A DNA stretch of 64,000 nt from Ruminococcus flavefaciens (GTDB taxonomy: Bacteria; Bacillota; Clostridia; Oscillospirales; Ruminococcaceae), in NCBI RefSeq assembly GCF_900108555.1, contig NZ_FNWV01000007.1:124001-188000 (forward strand), written 5' to 3'. A model generated the notes under the pieces. The model was not told the origin of the DNA. It ran no database searches and saw nothing but the letters and a program-made list of their open reading frames with translations. Every line of letters starts with the position of its first letter. Position 1 is the stretch's first letter. Positions 9,121-17,656 of this stretch are shown piece after piece. Both the position numbers and the translations under genes were made by a program.

Positions 9121-9695
9121 ATTTCTCCCTCCTTCAGATCATAGCCTTCAGCTGTAAGAAGTTCTTTCAGTTTTTTCAAGGCTCGGCTGCATTTTACACG
9201 GACAGTTGCAGCGGGCAGCGATAATTTTTTGCCTATCTCATTGGATCTCATGTTGTAATAATACTTGTGTATCATAATAGATGAGTCTGGTTCGCCGAGA
9301 GACTTTATACATTTTATCATTATGTCCTGAAGCTCTGACTGTTCAGCATTTTTAGCCACCGTATCCTCGGAGGGCAGCTGAGTTGTCATCTCCTCGATAT
9401 AGGTCGTTCTGTCGCTCTTGGCGGACAGCGAATGGAACATATTTATAGCTTTGTTTGAGGCTATCCTGCCTATGTAGCCTTTAAGGTCGCCGTTTATGTT
9501 CTGTTTGCTGTCATAGCAGAGAAAAACGGCAGAAAAAACATCACTGACACATTCTTCTATGTCCTCGGCACTTCCGCAGCTCCTTAGCTTATTGAAAACG
9601 ATCGAATATACATAGTTGATATATTCCTCAAAGAGTGCGTTCTGTGCAGCGGCAGGCGACTTTTCAAATAAAGCGCGGTATTCATTATCAGTCAT
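9117..9695 (-). CDS. ECF-type RNA polymerase sigma factor
   Basis: 192 residues with sigma region 2 (about 15-85, including DIEECVSDVFSAVF and GYIGRIASNKAINMF) and region 4 helix-turn-helix (about 125-185, SNEIGKKLSLPAATVRVKCS), the minimal sigma-70 layout. It would direct RNA polymerase to a small regulon while being held by the membrane protein encoded next (7627), with which it overlaps by 4 nt. The ATG at 9695 is chosen because AAGGAGG lies 7 nt upstream; the longer frame starts at 9713 upstream of this site. The pair sits between an active and a degenerate GH11 dockerin gene, so regulation of cellulosomal genes is a reasonable but untested inference. Confidence 0.9.
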   Translation of the reverse strand: MTDNEYRALFEKSPAAAQNALFEEYINYVYSIVFNKLRSCGSAEDIEECVSDVFSAVFLCYDSKQNINGDLKGYIGRIASNKAINMFHSLSAKSDRTTYIEEMTTQLPSEDTVAKNAEQSELQDIMIKCIKSLGEPDSSIMIHKYYYNMRSNEIGKKLSLPAATVRVKCSRALKKLKELLTAEGYDLKEGEI

Positions 9696-9740
9696 AATAT
9701 TCCTCCTTTTCAATTGTTTTTGCTGTGGTCTATCGTTTTC

Positions 9741-9769
9741 ATTATACTTACTCAGGTAAAGAATGTAAA
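9741..9769 (-). promoter_or_regulatory. Promoter of the sigma/anti-sigma operon
   Basis: Minus-strand TTTACA (9769-9764), 17-nt spacer, TATAAT (9746-9741). A GAAAC just upstream of the -35 could be an ECF-type element for autoregulation, but the housekeeping match is clearer. Confidence 0.65.
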
Positions 9770-9844
9770 GTGTTTCAGAAAAACAAAAATTTTTTTGTCA
9801 GGGCAGTGTCCATATTAAATGTATGTAAAATAGCAAAATTTTGC

Positions 9845-9873
9845 TTGATTTTTGGAAAAGTGTAGTATATAAT
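9845..9873 (+). promoter_or_regulatory. Promoter of the degenerate GH11 dockerin gene
   Basis: TTGATT (9845-9850), 17-nt spacer, TATAAT (9868-9873) within AGTATATAAT, the same -10 context as at the xylanase gene (6024). Confidence 0.65.
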
Positions 9874-9921
9874 ATGTGCATAATATAACGTTTAATATCA
9901 AACATTTAAAGGAGGGCAAAA

Positions 9922-12468
9922 ATGAACAAGTGTATGAAGAAGATGTTCTCAGCTATGACTGCGGCGGCAGTGTGTGCTGTGAACATGACTGTTTTCCCTG
10001 CATATTCAGGTATCATCATAGACCATAACAGCAGCGGTGTCGATAAGGGCTACTATTACGAATTCACAAATAATGACAAGGACGGTACTGCTTGTGTTAA
10101 TATGGAACCGGGCGGATATTACGAGTGCAGCTGGGGCAATGAAGAGACCTTTTCAACAGCAAGAGGCTGGAAGTTTGCTTCACCTGTAAAGTATTCAGAC
10201 CTTGGCTATATTTCTTTGTGCTATATGCAGTATGTGAACATTGACGGATTTTACTCAAAAGACGGTTATGTAAGATTTGGTATACGTGTACGCAATTCCG
10301 ACGGCAAGACCTTTACTATCCTTGAACAGGACGAATCTTCTGACAAACTCAGTATCGCCGAAAAGAACGACGGATACGAAAAGATCGGAAGCTTAGAATG
10401 TGTGGACGAATTCAAGGAAAAAAACATATGGGGAGAGTTCAGCGAAGTCAAAAAACAGAGCGTGGATTATACACTTTATTCTTTTGCGGACGAAAATTCT
10501 CCAATGTTATACCGCAGAGATGAGTCATTGGAAGCTAATTTCTTCAATGATAATACACGTTGGGTATGTGTCAGCGATAAACTTGATGCAATGGCAGCAG
10601 CAGGCTGCGATATAGGTGATATTACTGATATCACTTTATTTGTTGAGGCTGCACAGTCAAAGGGCGATGCCAGAATATATATGTCTGAAATTGAAATAGA
10701 GAATATGCACGAGCTTGTACAGCATGAGTGTGAAGATGAGGAAGCACCACTGATCCTGAGAGGATATTATGATGACGGTGTACGCACAGATCACTATTAT
10801 AATTTAAGCAGCGGCTATCCTGCAAGAATGCAGGTGCTTGCTCCTTCGCTTTTCAAAGCTGACTGGGATTCGACAGAAAATAAATATAACAACGATCCGG
10901 TCTTCCAGCGCGGAAAGCAGTATAAGGAAGGCCAGTCCTATAAGGCAGTTGCAAATTCTTCCATAGATTATTCAATGAATATGGACGTGGAGGGAAAATA
11001 CTTCACAGCTGTCTATGCGGATATTGTAGGACCTCAGACGGACGAGTATAACTACGCAGTGGATATATATATCGTTGATGCTTATCAGGACTGGAGCCCG
11101 AATTATGTTGAAAAAGTAGGAGAGCTTACAGCAGATGAACAGGATTATGATGTATATTACGTTTTATCGACTCTTGTAGGAAGCTTCAAGCCTGTCCGCA
11201 GACATACATATTATTTTATCAGCAAAGATGCAGAAGAAAACGGCAGGAACGGAAAGGTTTCCGCTAAGCATGAGCTTGCACCGTTTACTGAGTTCATAAA
11301 AGAAAAGGGAACGATCTTGGGCGAACCTGCAACGCTGACCGCTTTTGTGAACGGCGGTACAGCAAAGGGAAGTGTGGAGCTTGTAAAGAATGAGGTCACT
11401 ATCCCAGAGTTTACTCCCGATGACGGTTACTATGCAAGAGAGCTCAGTAAGGTTTCTGTCGACTCAGAACATCGCTTCCGGACATTAGATGATGTATTCT
11501 ATGATGTTGAAGGTGAGAATGTTTCCATGGAGGGCTATGCAGGCGAGAAGATAGACTGTAAATGGCAGAAAGGATCTGAGCCGTGGTCATCATCGGGTAT
11601 AGATAAAGAGCATCATTCTTTCAGTATAATCAAGGATCGAATAGATAGTTTTGACTGGAATGATATTGGAGGTGTGGTTTCTTTCACAGATCCTGCTTCC
11701 GATGACTCACAAGAGACAGATGCAGGCACAGCTGATCTGATAGGCGGCTTTAAAGATGATGAAAAGGTCTATGTGGATTACAGCGTTGACCTCGGAGAGC
11801 TCAGCGATGAGGGCGAAGAGTCAAACGTTATCATAGGCGGATATGTACAGTGCCATAATAATGATTATCAAGCTAAATCTTCATGGAACGGCTTTTTCTG
11901 GGATAACGGAGAGTGTCAGAACTATAATATACTTATCGCCGATAAATGGGATAAGGAAATAGGAACAGAGATAATTGATTTCCCTGCACGTGACGTTATC
12001 GAACTCGGTACTATAGAGTCTGACGGTGTGGTATATAATGTAAAGGAATATTATCCCGAAGCCGCAGCAAGGATCACTCCTTATATAATAGTATCACGCG
12101 CTGAATCGCTTGCTCCGTCAGAGGCTGAGGATATCCCCGAAAAGTTTACACGCTATGAAAATACGATATGTATTACCGATATTGTTGAAAAGCTCAAAGC
12201 CTTTGATCTGAAACTGCATACGACACAGTTAGCAGGTTTTCAGATGCATACCTTCCATAATGCAGGCTCGGCTGTCATAAATACTGCTGAGATCAAGGTG
12301 ATACCCGATGAAGAAAAGCTCTATACAGCTGATGATGTTCAGAAGCTCAAAGACTTCATTCTCGGAAAAAAGGTAGATATTGATAAAGATACGAACTACG
12401 ACCTCAACGGCGACGGCTTATGGGATACATATGATCTTTGCCTGATGAGAAACAGGATTGAAAAATAA
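9922..12468 (+). CDS. Dockerin protein with three degenerate GH11-like domains
   Basis: 848 residues, secreted (signal peptide to about 29). Three successive regions follow the GH11 jelly-roll pattern when laid on the xylanase at 6053. Domain 1 (about 32-265): Thr130 (KTFTILE) replaces the nucleophile Glu, while Glu242 (LFVEAAQSKGDA) keeps the acid/base. Domain 2 (about 275-490): Asp381 (AVDIYIVDAYQDW) and Asn477 replace them. Domain 3 (about 495-795): Asn667 (CQNYNILIAD) and His776 replace them. The dockerin is odd too: its first repeat lacks the calcium ligands, the second (DLNGDGLWDTYDL) is intact. Hydrolysis therefore seems unlikely; xylan binding or a structural role is my inference. AAAGGAGGG precedes the ATG. 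Monocistronic with its own terminator at 12481. The alignment is by eye. Confidence 0.8.
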   Translation: MNKCMKKMFSAMTAAAVCAVNMTVFPAYSGIIIDHNSSGVDKGYYYEFTNNDKDGTACVNMEPGGYYECSWGNEETFSTARGWKFASPVKYSDLGYISLCYMQYVNIDGFYSKDGYVRFGIRVRNSDGKTFTILEQDESSDKLSIAEKNDGYEKIGSLECVDEFKEKNIWGEFSEVKKQSVDYTLYSFADENSPMLYRRDESLEANFFNDNTRWVCVSDKLDAMAAAGCDIGDITDITLFVEAAQSKGDARIYMSEIEIENMHELVQHECEDEEAPLILRGYYDDGVRTDHYYNLSSGYPARMQVLAPSLFKADWDSTENKYNNDPVFQRGKQYKEGQSYKAVANSSIDYSMNMDVEGKYFTAVYADIVGPQTDEYNYAVDIYIVDAYQDWSPNYVEKVGELTADEQDYDVYYVLSTLVGSFKPVRRHTYYFISKDAEENGRNGKVSAKHELAPFTEFIKEKGTILGEPATLTAFVNGGTAKGSVELVKNEVTIPEFTPDDGYYARELSKVSVDSEHRFRTLDDVFYDVEGENVSMEGYAGEKIDCKWQKGSEPWSSSGIDKEHHSFSIIKDRIDSFDWNDIGGVVSFTDPASDDSQETDAGTADLIGGFKDDEKVYVDYSVDLGELSDEGEESNVIIGGYVQCHNNDYQAKSSWNGFFWDNGECQNYNILIADKWDKEIGTEIIDFPARDVIELGTIESDGVVYNVKEYYPEAAARITPYIIVSRAESLAPSEAEDIPEKFTRYENTICITDIVEKLKAFDLKLHTTQLAGFQMHTFHNAGSAVINTAEIKVIPDEEKLYTADDVQKLKDFILGKKVDIDKDTNYDLNGDGLWDTYDLCLMRNRIEK

Positions 12469-12480
12469 TATTAAAGTAAT

Positions 12481-12516
12481 AGGGACGAATGATCGGTCAT
12501 TCGTCCCTTATTTTTT
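12481..12516 (+). terminator. Terminator of the degenerate GH11 gene
   Basis: AGGGACGAATGA, loop TCGG, TCATTCGTCCCT, then TTA and a run of T. Confidence 0.9.
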
Positions 12517-12520
12517 ATAA

Positions 12521-12554
12521 AAAAATCCCTCGGTACGATACCGAGGGAAAAAAT
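12521..12554 (-). terminator. Terminator of the multi-domain xylanase gene (bidirectional)
   Basis: CCCTCGGTA, loop CGA, TACCGAGGG flanked by A and T runs on both sides, so it should stop leftward transcription from 12613 and back up the preceding rightward terminator. Confidence 0.8.
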
Positions 12555-12612
12555 CAGAAATTACTATATTTTGTAAAAACAAATGTGTATGAATGAAGTT
12601 GTCTTAGATAGA

Positions 12613-15600
12613 TCACTGACCTTCGTGGAAGAAGTATGGGAGCGCATCGTAAACGTAATGTCTTACATAGCCCCACCAGTGAGTTTTGCCCTGAGCAACC
12701 ATGAAGTAGAAGTTGCCCTTTGAGAAGTCAGATGTATATACGAACTGGCTCATCTTCTTCATTTCGTTGACCTGTGGGTTAACGTTTGGATAAGCTATAT
12801 CATCTGAACCTGTTGCTGCGAAGATGAAGTATTCATTCTTTTTGAGACCTGACTTGTCGATAGCGTTAGCGATTGACTTAGCCTTATCGTATGCTGAATT
12901 TCCGCCCCAGTGATCGCCGCTGAGCGGCATGAAGTAGCCAACGATGTCGAGGCAATTCTCAAGAACAGCCCATGTTGAAACTGAACCCATTGAGAAGCCG
13001 CCGTATGCTCTGTGCATTCTTGACTTCTGGAGTGATGCCTGTGAAGTATCTCCGCCTGCATATGTTGAATATTTGCCTTCAACGAAAGGAACTACGCTCT
13101 GACGGAACTCGCTGTAGAATCTGCCTGCCTCAGTCTTGTTGAATGTAGGTGTAACAACGATAAGAGGCTCCATGTCGCCGTTCTTTATCATGTTGTCGAA
13201 GAGGTTCTGCATCATTGTGTCGTTCTGACCGAAGAGAGTATTCTCGTCCTCTCCGCCGCCGTGCATGAGGTAGAAGATATTGTACTTCTTGCTCTTGTCA
13301 TAGCCGTAAGGGAGGTATACGTTAAGGTTGTTGTAACCGTTGATACCGTTGTAGCTTTCCTTTATTACCTTACCCTGCTGGCTGCACTGGTTGAAGTAGT
13401 TGCCCGGAGCTTCCTTGAACTGAACGTTTGCATTGTAGTTGAAGTTAGATGTACGCTCAGGAACTTCGCCGACTGTACCGCCGCCTGTTACAACTGAGGA
13501 CTTTGTTCCCTCTGATGCAACAACAACGTTGTCAAGGTAGAAGTCCATTGTATCGCCTGAATCAGGGAGTGTTTCTATGTAGAGCACCATATCGCCTGAG
13601 TTGTCAGGAATTGTGAATGATGTGTTTTCGAGCTTTGTCCACTGACCGCTCTTAGCACTTACCTTTGCAATGCTTGTGTATACAGCTGAGTCGCCTTCGC
13701 CCTGCTGGAGTGACATCTGGATAGTTGCGTCATTGCCTGACTGCTGGAGAACAGCAGCACTGAAGCTGTATGACTGTCCTACTACGAAGTCAGAACCAAG
13801 AGTTACAGCTGCACCGTTCCACTCAGCTGATCTGCCTGAAACATAGAGAGCCTTGCCGCTGTAGTTGCTGTCTGCGCTTACTTCTACAGAAGCATCGCCT
13901 CTGCCTGACCAGCTCTGAACGCCTGAATCAAATGAATTATCGAGGTATGTCTTGTTTACTGCGGCAGCTTTTGTAGTTGTTGTAGTTGCAGCCTGAGTTG
14001 CTTGTGCCTGAGTCTGTACTGCAGCACCGCCGCCCCAGTTTTCGCCGCTTGTTGCCCAGCTCTCTGGAAGTGTCTTTACAAGACCTAAGAGATATTTCTG
14101 GATAGTAGCAGCATCGCTGTTTGTGATACCGCTGCCTGCCTGATATACGTCAGCGTTTGCAGCAGCCTTTTCAGAAAGTGCATACTTGTTAGGATTTGCA
14201 AGTGACTGCATTATCATAACTGCATCTGAAAGGTCAACATCACCGTCAACGTTTGCGTCGCCCCACTTGCTTACCTTAGCTTCGAGAGCAGCCTTAAGAT
14301 CCTGTGTAACGATAGGAGCTGTTGTAGTAGTTGTGGTGGTAGTTGTAGTAGTTGTGGTGGTGGTTGTTGTTGTTGTCTGCTGAGTAGCATACTTGTCCAT
14401 GATCTTGATGATATCGTTGTAGAATGACTTAGGCTGATAGTTGCTGAATGGAAGCGGTGAACCGCCGTTCTCACGGTATCTCCAGCTTCTCTCATCAGTT
14501 GTGCCCCAGAGAGTTACGCAGGAAATGTTCTTAGCGTGCTTGCATATTACCTCGAAGATCTCGGGGTAGAGCTTGTTGTTTGTACCGGTGCTGTTAGTGA
14601 TATCGAGCTCTGTTATCTGAACGTCAAGGCCGAGACTCTCAAACTTCTTGATAGCTGTCTCGTACTCACTTGCGGAAGGATATTTTGAGTCAAGGTGTGA
14701 CTGCATACCGATACCGTCGATGTAGTCGCCCTCTGCCATTACCTTCTTAGCCATGTTGTACAGGTCATTGGTCTTTGCAGTCATGTACTCGTTATAGTCG
14801 TTGAGATAGAGCTTTGTTGTCTTAGGAGCATACTGTCTTGCATATTTGAATGCATTGATAACGAAGCTGTCGTTACCGTATACTCTTACCCAGTTTGAAT
14901 TATAGGAAGGTCTCATTCCGCCGCCGTCGTTAACGAAGAGCTCGTTACAAACATCGTAGGAATGGAGCTTGAGGTTAGGATAATTCTGCTTGATAGCAGC
15001 AAATGTATTCTTTATCATGCTCTCGAGACGCTTGTTCATTCTGTCAGGTGATACGTCTCTGCCGTTTTCCTGGAACAGTGAACCCGGAGTCTGGCTATAC
15101 CATACGAAGGTATGACCGCGAACGCCGATTCCGTTCTGCTCAGCGAACTTGAGGATAGGATCAGCACTTCTTAGGCTGATATTTACGTTATCACCGTTTA
15201 CGCCTGCAACGATAGAATCAGGCTTCATTTCGTTCTCACAAGTGATAGAATTGTAATTCTGCTTGATGAAATTCTGTCCCTGTGATGTATTTATTTCGTT
15301 TGCACTTACGGAAGTACCGAGTCTGAATAACGGACCTGCGTGATCCTTAAATCCGTCTCCGCCCTTCTTGTAGGTATAATCCATGTTCTGGTGTGCAGCA
15401 ACGCCTATTCCATGTGTAATTGGGTTCTCATCAATATATGGCGGATTAAAAGTGCCTTCGCCTACCTTGCCGCCGCCTGTCTTTACAGATGACTCCTTGC
15501 CTGACTTTGATGCCTGAACCGCGTCAATATAGAAATCGCAAAGGTCGCCCGAGCTTTCGGGAGTCTCGATATAAAGTACCAGATCGCCTGAATTATCAGG

Positions 15601-16758
15601 GATAGTGAACTTTGTATTTTCAAGCTTTGTCCACTCACCGCTCTTAGCGTCAGCTGTAGCGATCTGTGTATAAGCAGCACCATTGCCGTCGCCCTGCTGG
15701 AGTGACATCTGCATTGTTACCGTGCTGCCTGACTTCTGAAGAACAGCAGCACTGAAGCTGTATGTCTGACCGGGTACGAATGCACCTGAGTCAAGCGGAA
15801 TTGCACAGCCGTTCCACTCGTTTGATCTGTCGGATACATAAAGGGACTTGCTGCCGTCATAGTAGTTCTCAGAATCGACTGAAACTGACGCGTCGCCTCT
15901 GCCTGACCAGTCGCCCTTGCCGCTTTCGAATGTGCTTGTGAAGTAGTTGCCGTTTGCATCAGGCTCTACTGTAGGTGTTGCAGGAGTTGTTGTTTCTGTT
16001 ACTTCACCGTCGAGACCGTTCTCGTAAACTCTTACGCTCTTTACGTTAGCCTGACCGTTTGATCTGTAGCCTTCGATATTAAGTGAAACTTCATAAAGTG
16101 TACCCGACATATCAAGACCCTTCTGGCTCCATGCGTCGAAGTGCTTGCCTACGTGGATAGTACCCTTCATGTAGTTTGTCTGATTGTTAGCCGAGCCGCT
16201 TCTTTGACGTATGCTCCAGTACTGTGGGAAAGTAGCAGTACCGTCAAGTGATGGCTGGTTGTAACGCATTGTCTTTGCAATGTCGTATGTATTTCCGTCA
16301 AGAGTTACTGTACCCTTGTTTTCAGCACCGTTTCCGGGTGGTCTCCAGTCGCCCCAGCCTTCAACGATATAATATTCCATAAGAGGATTTCTTGTCCAGC
16401 CATATACACACATATACGAGTTTCCTCTTGGTGTGTACTCAACATCATAAGTAAGTGTGATGTCCTTGCCTATGCTCTTATAGTTCTTCTTCTGGCTGTC
16501 ATAGTTCTTGCCCATACGTGCAAGAAAGTTTTCAATGTTGCTCCATGAGCAGGTGAAAGAACCTGCACCGGGATTCATTGATGCCTGACCCTGTCCGTTC
16601 TGATTCCACATTTCATAGTCGTATCCGCCGATATTGCCTCTTGTCTGCTGGTCAGCAGCATTTGCTACTATAGCAGTAGGGACTACAGGGATACTCGAAG
16701 CAACCATCAGTGCAGTAATGCCTGCGCTGACAAATCTTTTGAAGCTGCTCTTTTTCAT
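12613..16758 (-). CDS. Multi-domain xylanase/feruloyl esterase: GH11-CBM22-GH10-dockerin-CBM22-CE1
   Basis: 1381 residues, secreted. Order: signal peptide (1-36); GH11 with Glu128 (PLMEYYIVEGW) and Glu229 (NIEGYRSNGQA); CBM22; GH10 with acid/base Glu606 (YDVCNELF) and nucleophile Glu717 (VQITELDIT); Thr-only linker; internal dockerin (about 840-905); second CBM22; CE1 esterase with Ser1256 (GGFSMGS), and downstream Asp and His (GKTHWWGY) of the triad. All visible catalytic residues are present, so it should cut the xylan backbone by two folds and release ferulic acid from the same chain. R. flavefaciens FD-1 is known to carry enzymes of this architecture. The ATG at 16758 is chosen over an upstream TTG at 16767; a GTGAGG lies 9 nt before it. 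A hairpin at 16818-16842 lies in its leader. Confidence 0.97.
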   Translation of the reverse strand: MKKSSFKRFVSAGITALMVASSIPVVPTAIVANAADQQTRGNIGGYDYEMWNQNGQGQASMNPGAGSFTCSWSNIENFLARMGKNYDSQKKNYKSIGKDITLTYDVEYTPRGNSYMCVYGWTRNPLMEYYIVEGWGDWRPPGNGAENKGTVTLDGNTYDIAKTMRYNQPSLDGTATFPQYWSIRQRSGSANNQTNYMKGTIHVGKHFDAWSQKGLDMSGTLYEVSLNIEGYRSNGQANVKSVRVYENGLDGEVTETTTPATPTVEPDANGNYFTSTFESGKGDWSGRGDASVSVDSENYYDGSKSLYVSDRSNEWNGCAIPLDSGAFVPGQTYSFSAAVLQKSGSTVTMQMSLQQGDGNGAAYTQIATADAKSGEWTKLENTKFTIPDNSGDLVLYIETPESSGDLCDFYIDAVQASKSGKESSVKTGGGKVGEGTFNPPYIDENPITHGIGVAAHQNMDYTYKKGGDGFKDHAGPLFRLGTSVSANEINTSQGQNFIKQNYNSITCENEMKPDSIVAGVNGDNVNISLRSADPILKFAEQNGIGVRGHTFVWYSQTPGSLFQENGRDVSPDRMNKRLESMIKNTFAAIKQNYPNLKLHSYDVCNELFVNDGGGMRPSYNSNWVRVYGNDSFVINAFKYARQYAPKTTKLYLNDYNEYMTAKTNDLYNMAKKVMAEGDYIDGIGMQSHLDSKYPSASEYETAIKKFESLGLDVQITELDITNSTGTNNKLYPEIFEVICKHAKNISCVTLWGTTDERSWRYRENGGSPLPFSNYQPKSFYNDIIKIMDKYATQQTTTTTTTTTTTTTTTTTTTAPIVTQDLKAALEAKVSKWGDANVDGDVDLSDAVMIMQSLANPNKYALSEKAAANADVYQAGSGITNSDAATIQKYLLGLVKTLPESWATSGENWGGGAAVQTQAQATQAATTTTTKAAAVNKTYLDNSFDSGVQSWSGRGDASVEVSADSNYSGKALYVSGRSAEWNGAAVTLGSDFVVGQSYSFSAAVLQQSGNDATIQMSLQQGEGDSAVYTSIAKVSAKSGQWTKLENTSFTIPDNSGDMVLYIETLPDSGDTMDFYLDNVVVASEGTKSSVVTGGGTVGEVPERTSNFNYNANVQFKEAPGNYFNQCSQQGKVIKESYNGINGYNNLNVYLPYGYDKSKKYNIFYLMHGGGEDENTLFGQNDTMMQNLFDNMIKNGDMEPLIVVTPTFNKTEAGRFYSEFRQSVVPFVEGKYSTYAGGDTSQASLQKSRMHRAYGGFSMGSVSTWAVLENCLDIVGYFMPLSGDHWGGNSAYDKAKSIANAIDKSGLKKNEYFIFAATGSDDIAYPNVNPQVNEMKKMSQFVYTSDFSKGNFYFMVAQGKTHWWGYVRHYVYDALPYFFHEGQ

Positions 16759-17656
16759 GTCAATCAAACCTCACTTTCGTTTCGTAATAAATGATATCCT
16801 TTACAATTAAAGAAAATCGCAAAAGCTTGTGTGACTTTTGCGGCGTTTCTTTATAATCATTTTATTACATTTTTATGAACGGTTCAAGTCAAAATTTGCT
16901 CATTATACCTAATTCGCCGAATTCAAGCCATTGATGCTCATTTTTAATTGCTTTTTTACTACTTCTTTAGTTGATTTCACAATTTAAGGTTGTAATTTTT
17001 TTATTTTTTATACTATCAGTAGGCTGATTTTTAGCACAATAGTGATATTTTTCGTTTTCGCTAACCAAAAATTAGTATATTATTGCGGTCGTTTAATTTA
17101 CAAAAGGAATATTTATTTTAAAAAAATACTCTGCGAAAAGACAAAATTGTTGGTTTTGCACTTTATTGTACTGATTATCTGCTCATTTTTATACTATATG
17201 CTGTTGGCAGTGGCTAACTATGCTTTAATTATATAACATAAAGTCAAAAAGCAGGAAAAAGCCAAAATATGATATTTTTTTAATGGTGATGCACCGTGTG
17301 ATATGACATAATATTTTTGAATTAATGTAAATTGTTTTATTTTACTTCACTCAATAGATTGTATAAAATGAGCAGAATATTACATTTTGCAATATTAATA
17401 TAAAAATTCATTTAATTATTAGCTTTTTTATGCAATTAATACACAGTGACAATAAAATGGACTTTTTCACCCTGATTTTTTTACTTAAATCAGATATAAA
17501 AATCCTGTACAAGGCTTGAAATAGCCTTATGCATATGCTATAATATTTACGTTGCTATTTTTTAGAAATATATTTGACAAATGACGCAAAAATCATATAA
17601 TTATTTTTATAACACTGAAATTATTTGATAGCAGCAAACGAGGATAATTTTATCAG
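16759..17656. other. Long AT-rich divergent control region
   Basis: 898 bp of strongly AT-rich DNA between the multi-domain xylanase and the CotH-CBM6 gene. Visible items: a hairpin in the xylanase leader (CGCAAAAG at 16818-16825 with CTTTTGCG at 16835-16842), a possible leftward -35 TTGACT near 16890, and two rightward promoters at 17516 and 17574. The middle (about 16950-17500) shows homopolymer runs but no credible ORF, with a 64-codon frame at 17042 judged spurious. Confidence 0.6.
17516..17601 (+). promoter_or_regulatory. Two tandem promoters of the CotH-CBM6-dockerin gene
   Basis: P1: TTGAAA (17516-17521), 17-nt spacer, TATAAT (17539-17544). P2: TTGACA (17574-17579), 16-nt spacer, TATAAT (17596-17601). 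Both are near consensus, so the gene is probably well expressed. Confidence 0.7.

Noticed and set aside
14186..14383. Poly-valine ORF opposite the xylanase linker
   Set aside because: It is the reverse reading of the Thr-codon linker of the 12613 gene; similar poly-Val frames at 20062 and 51093 arise the same way.
17042..17236. 64-codon ORF in the AT-rich region
   Set aside because: Composition follows the AT-rich DNA, and there is no ribosome binding site or recognisable protein pattern.
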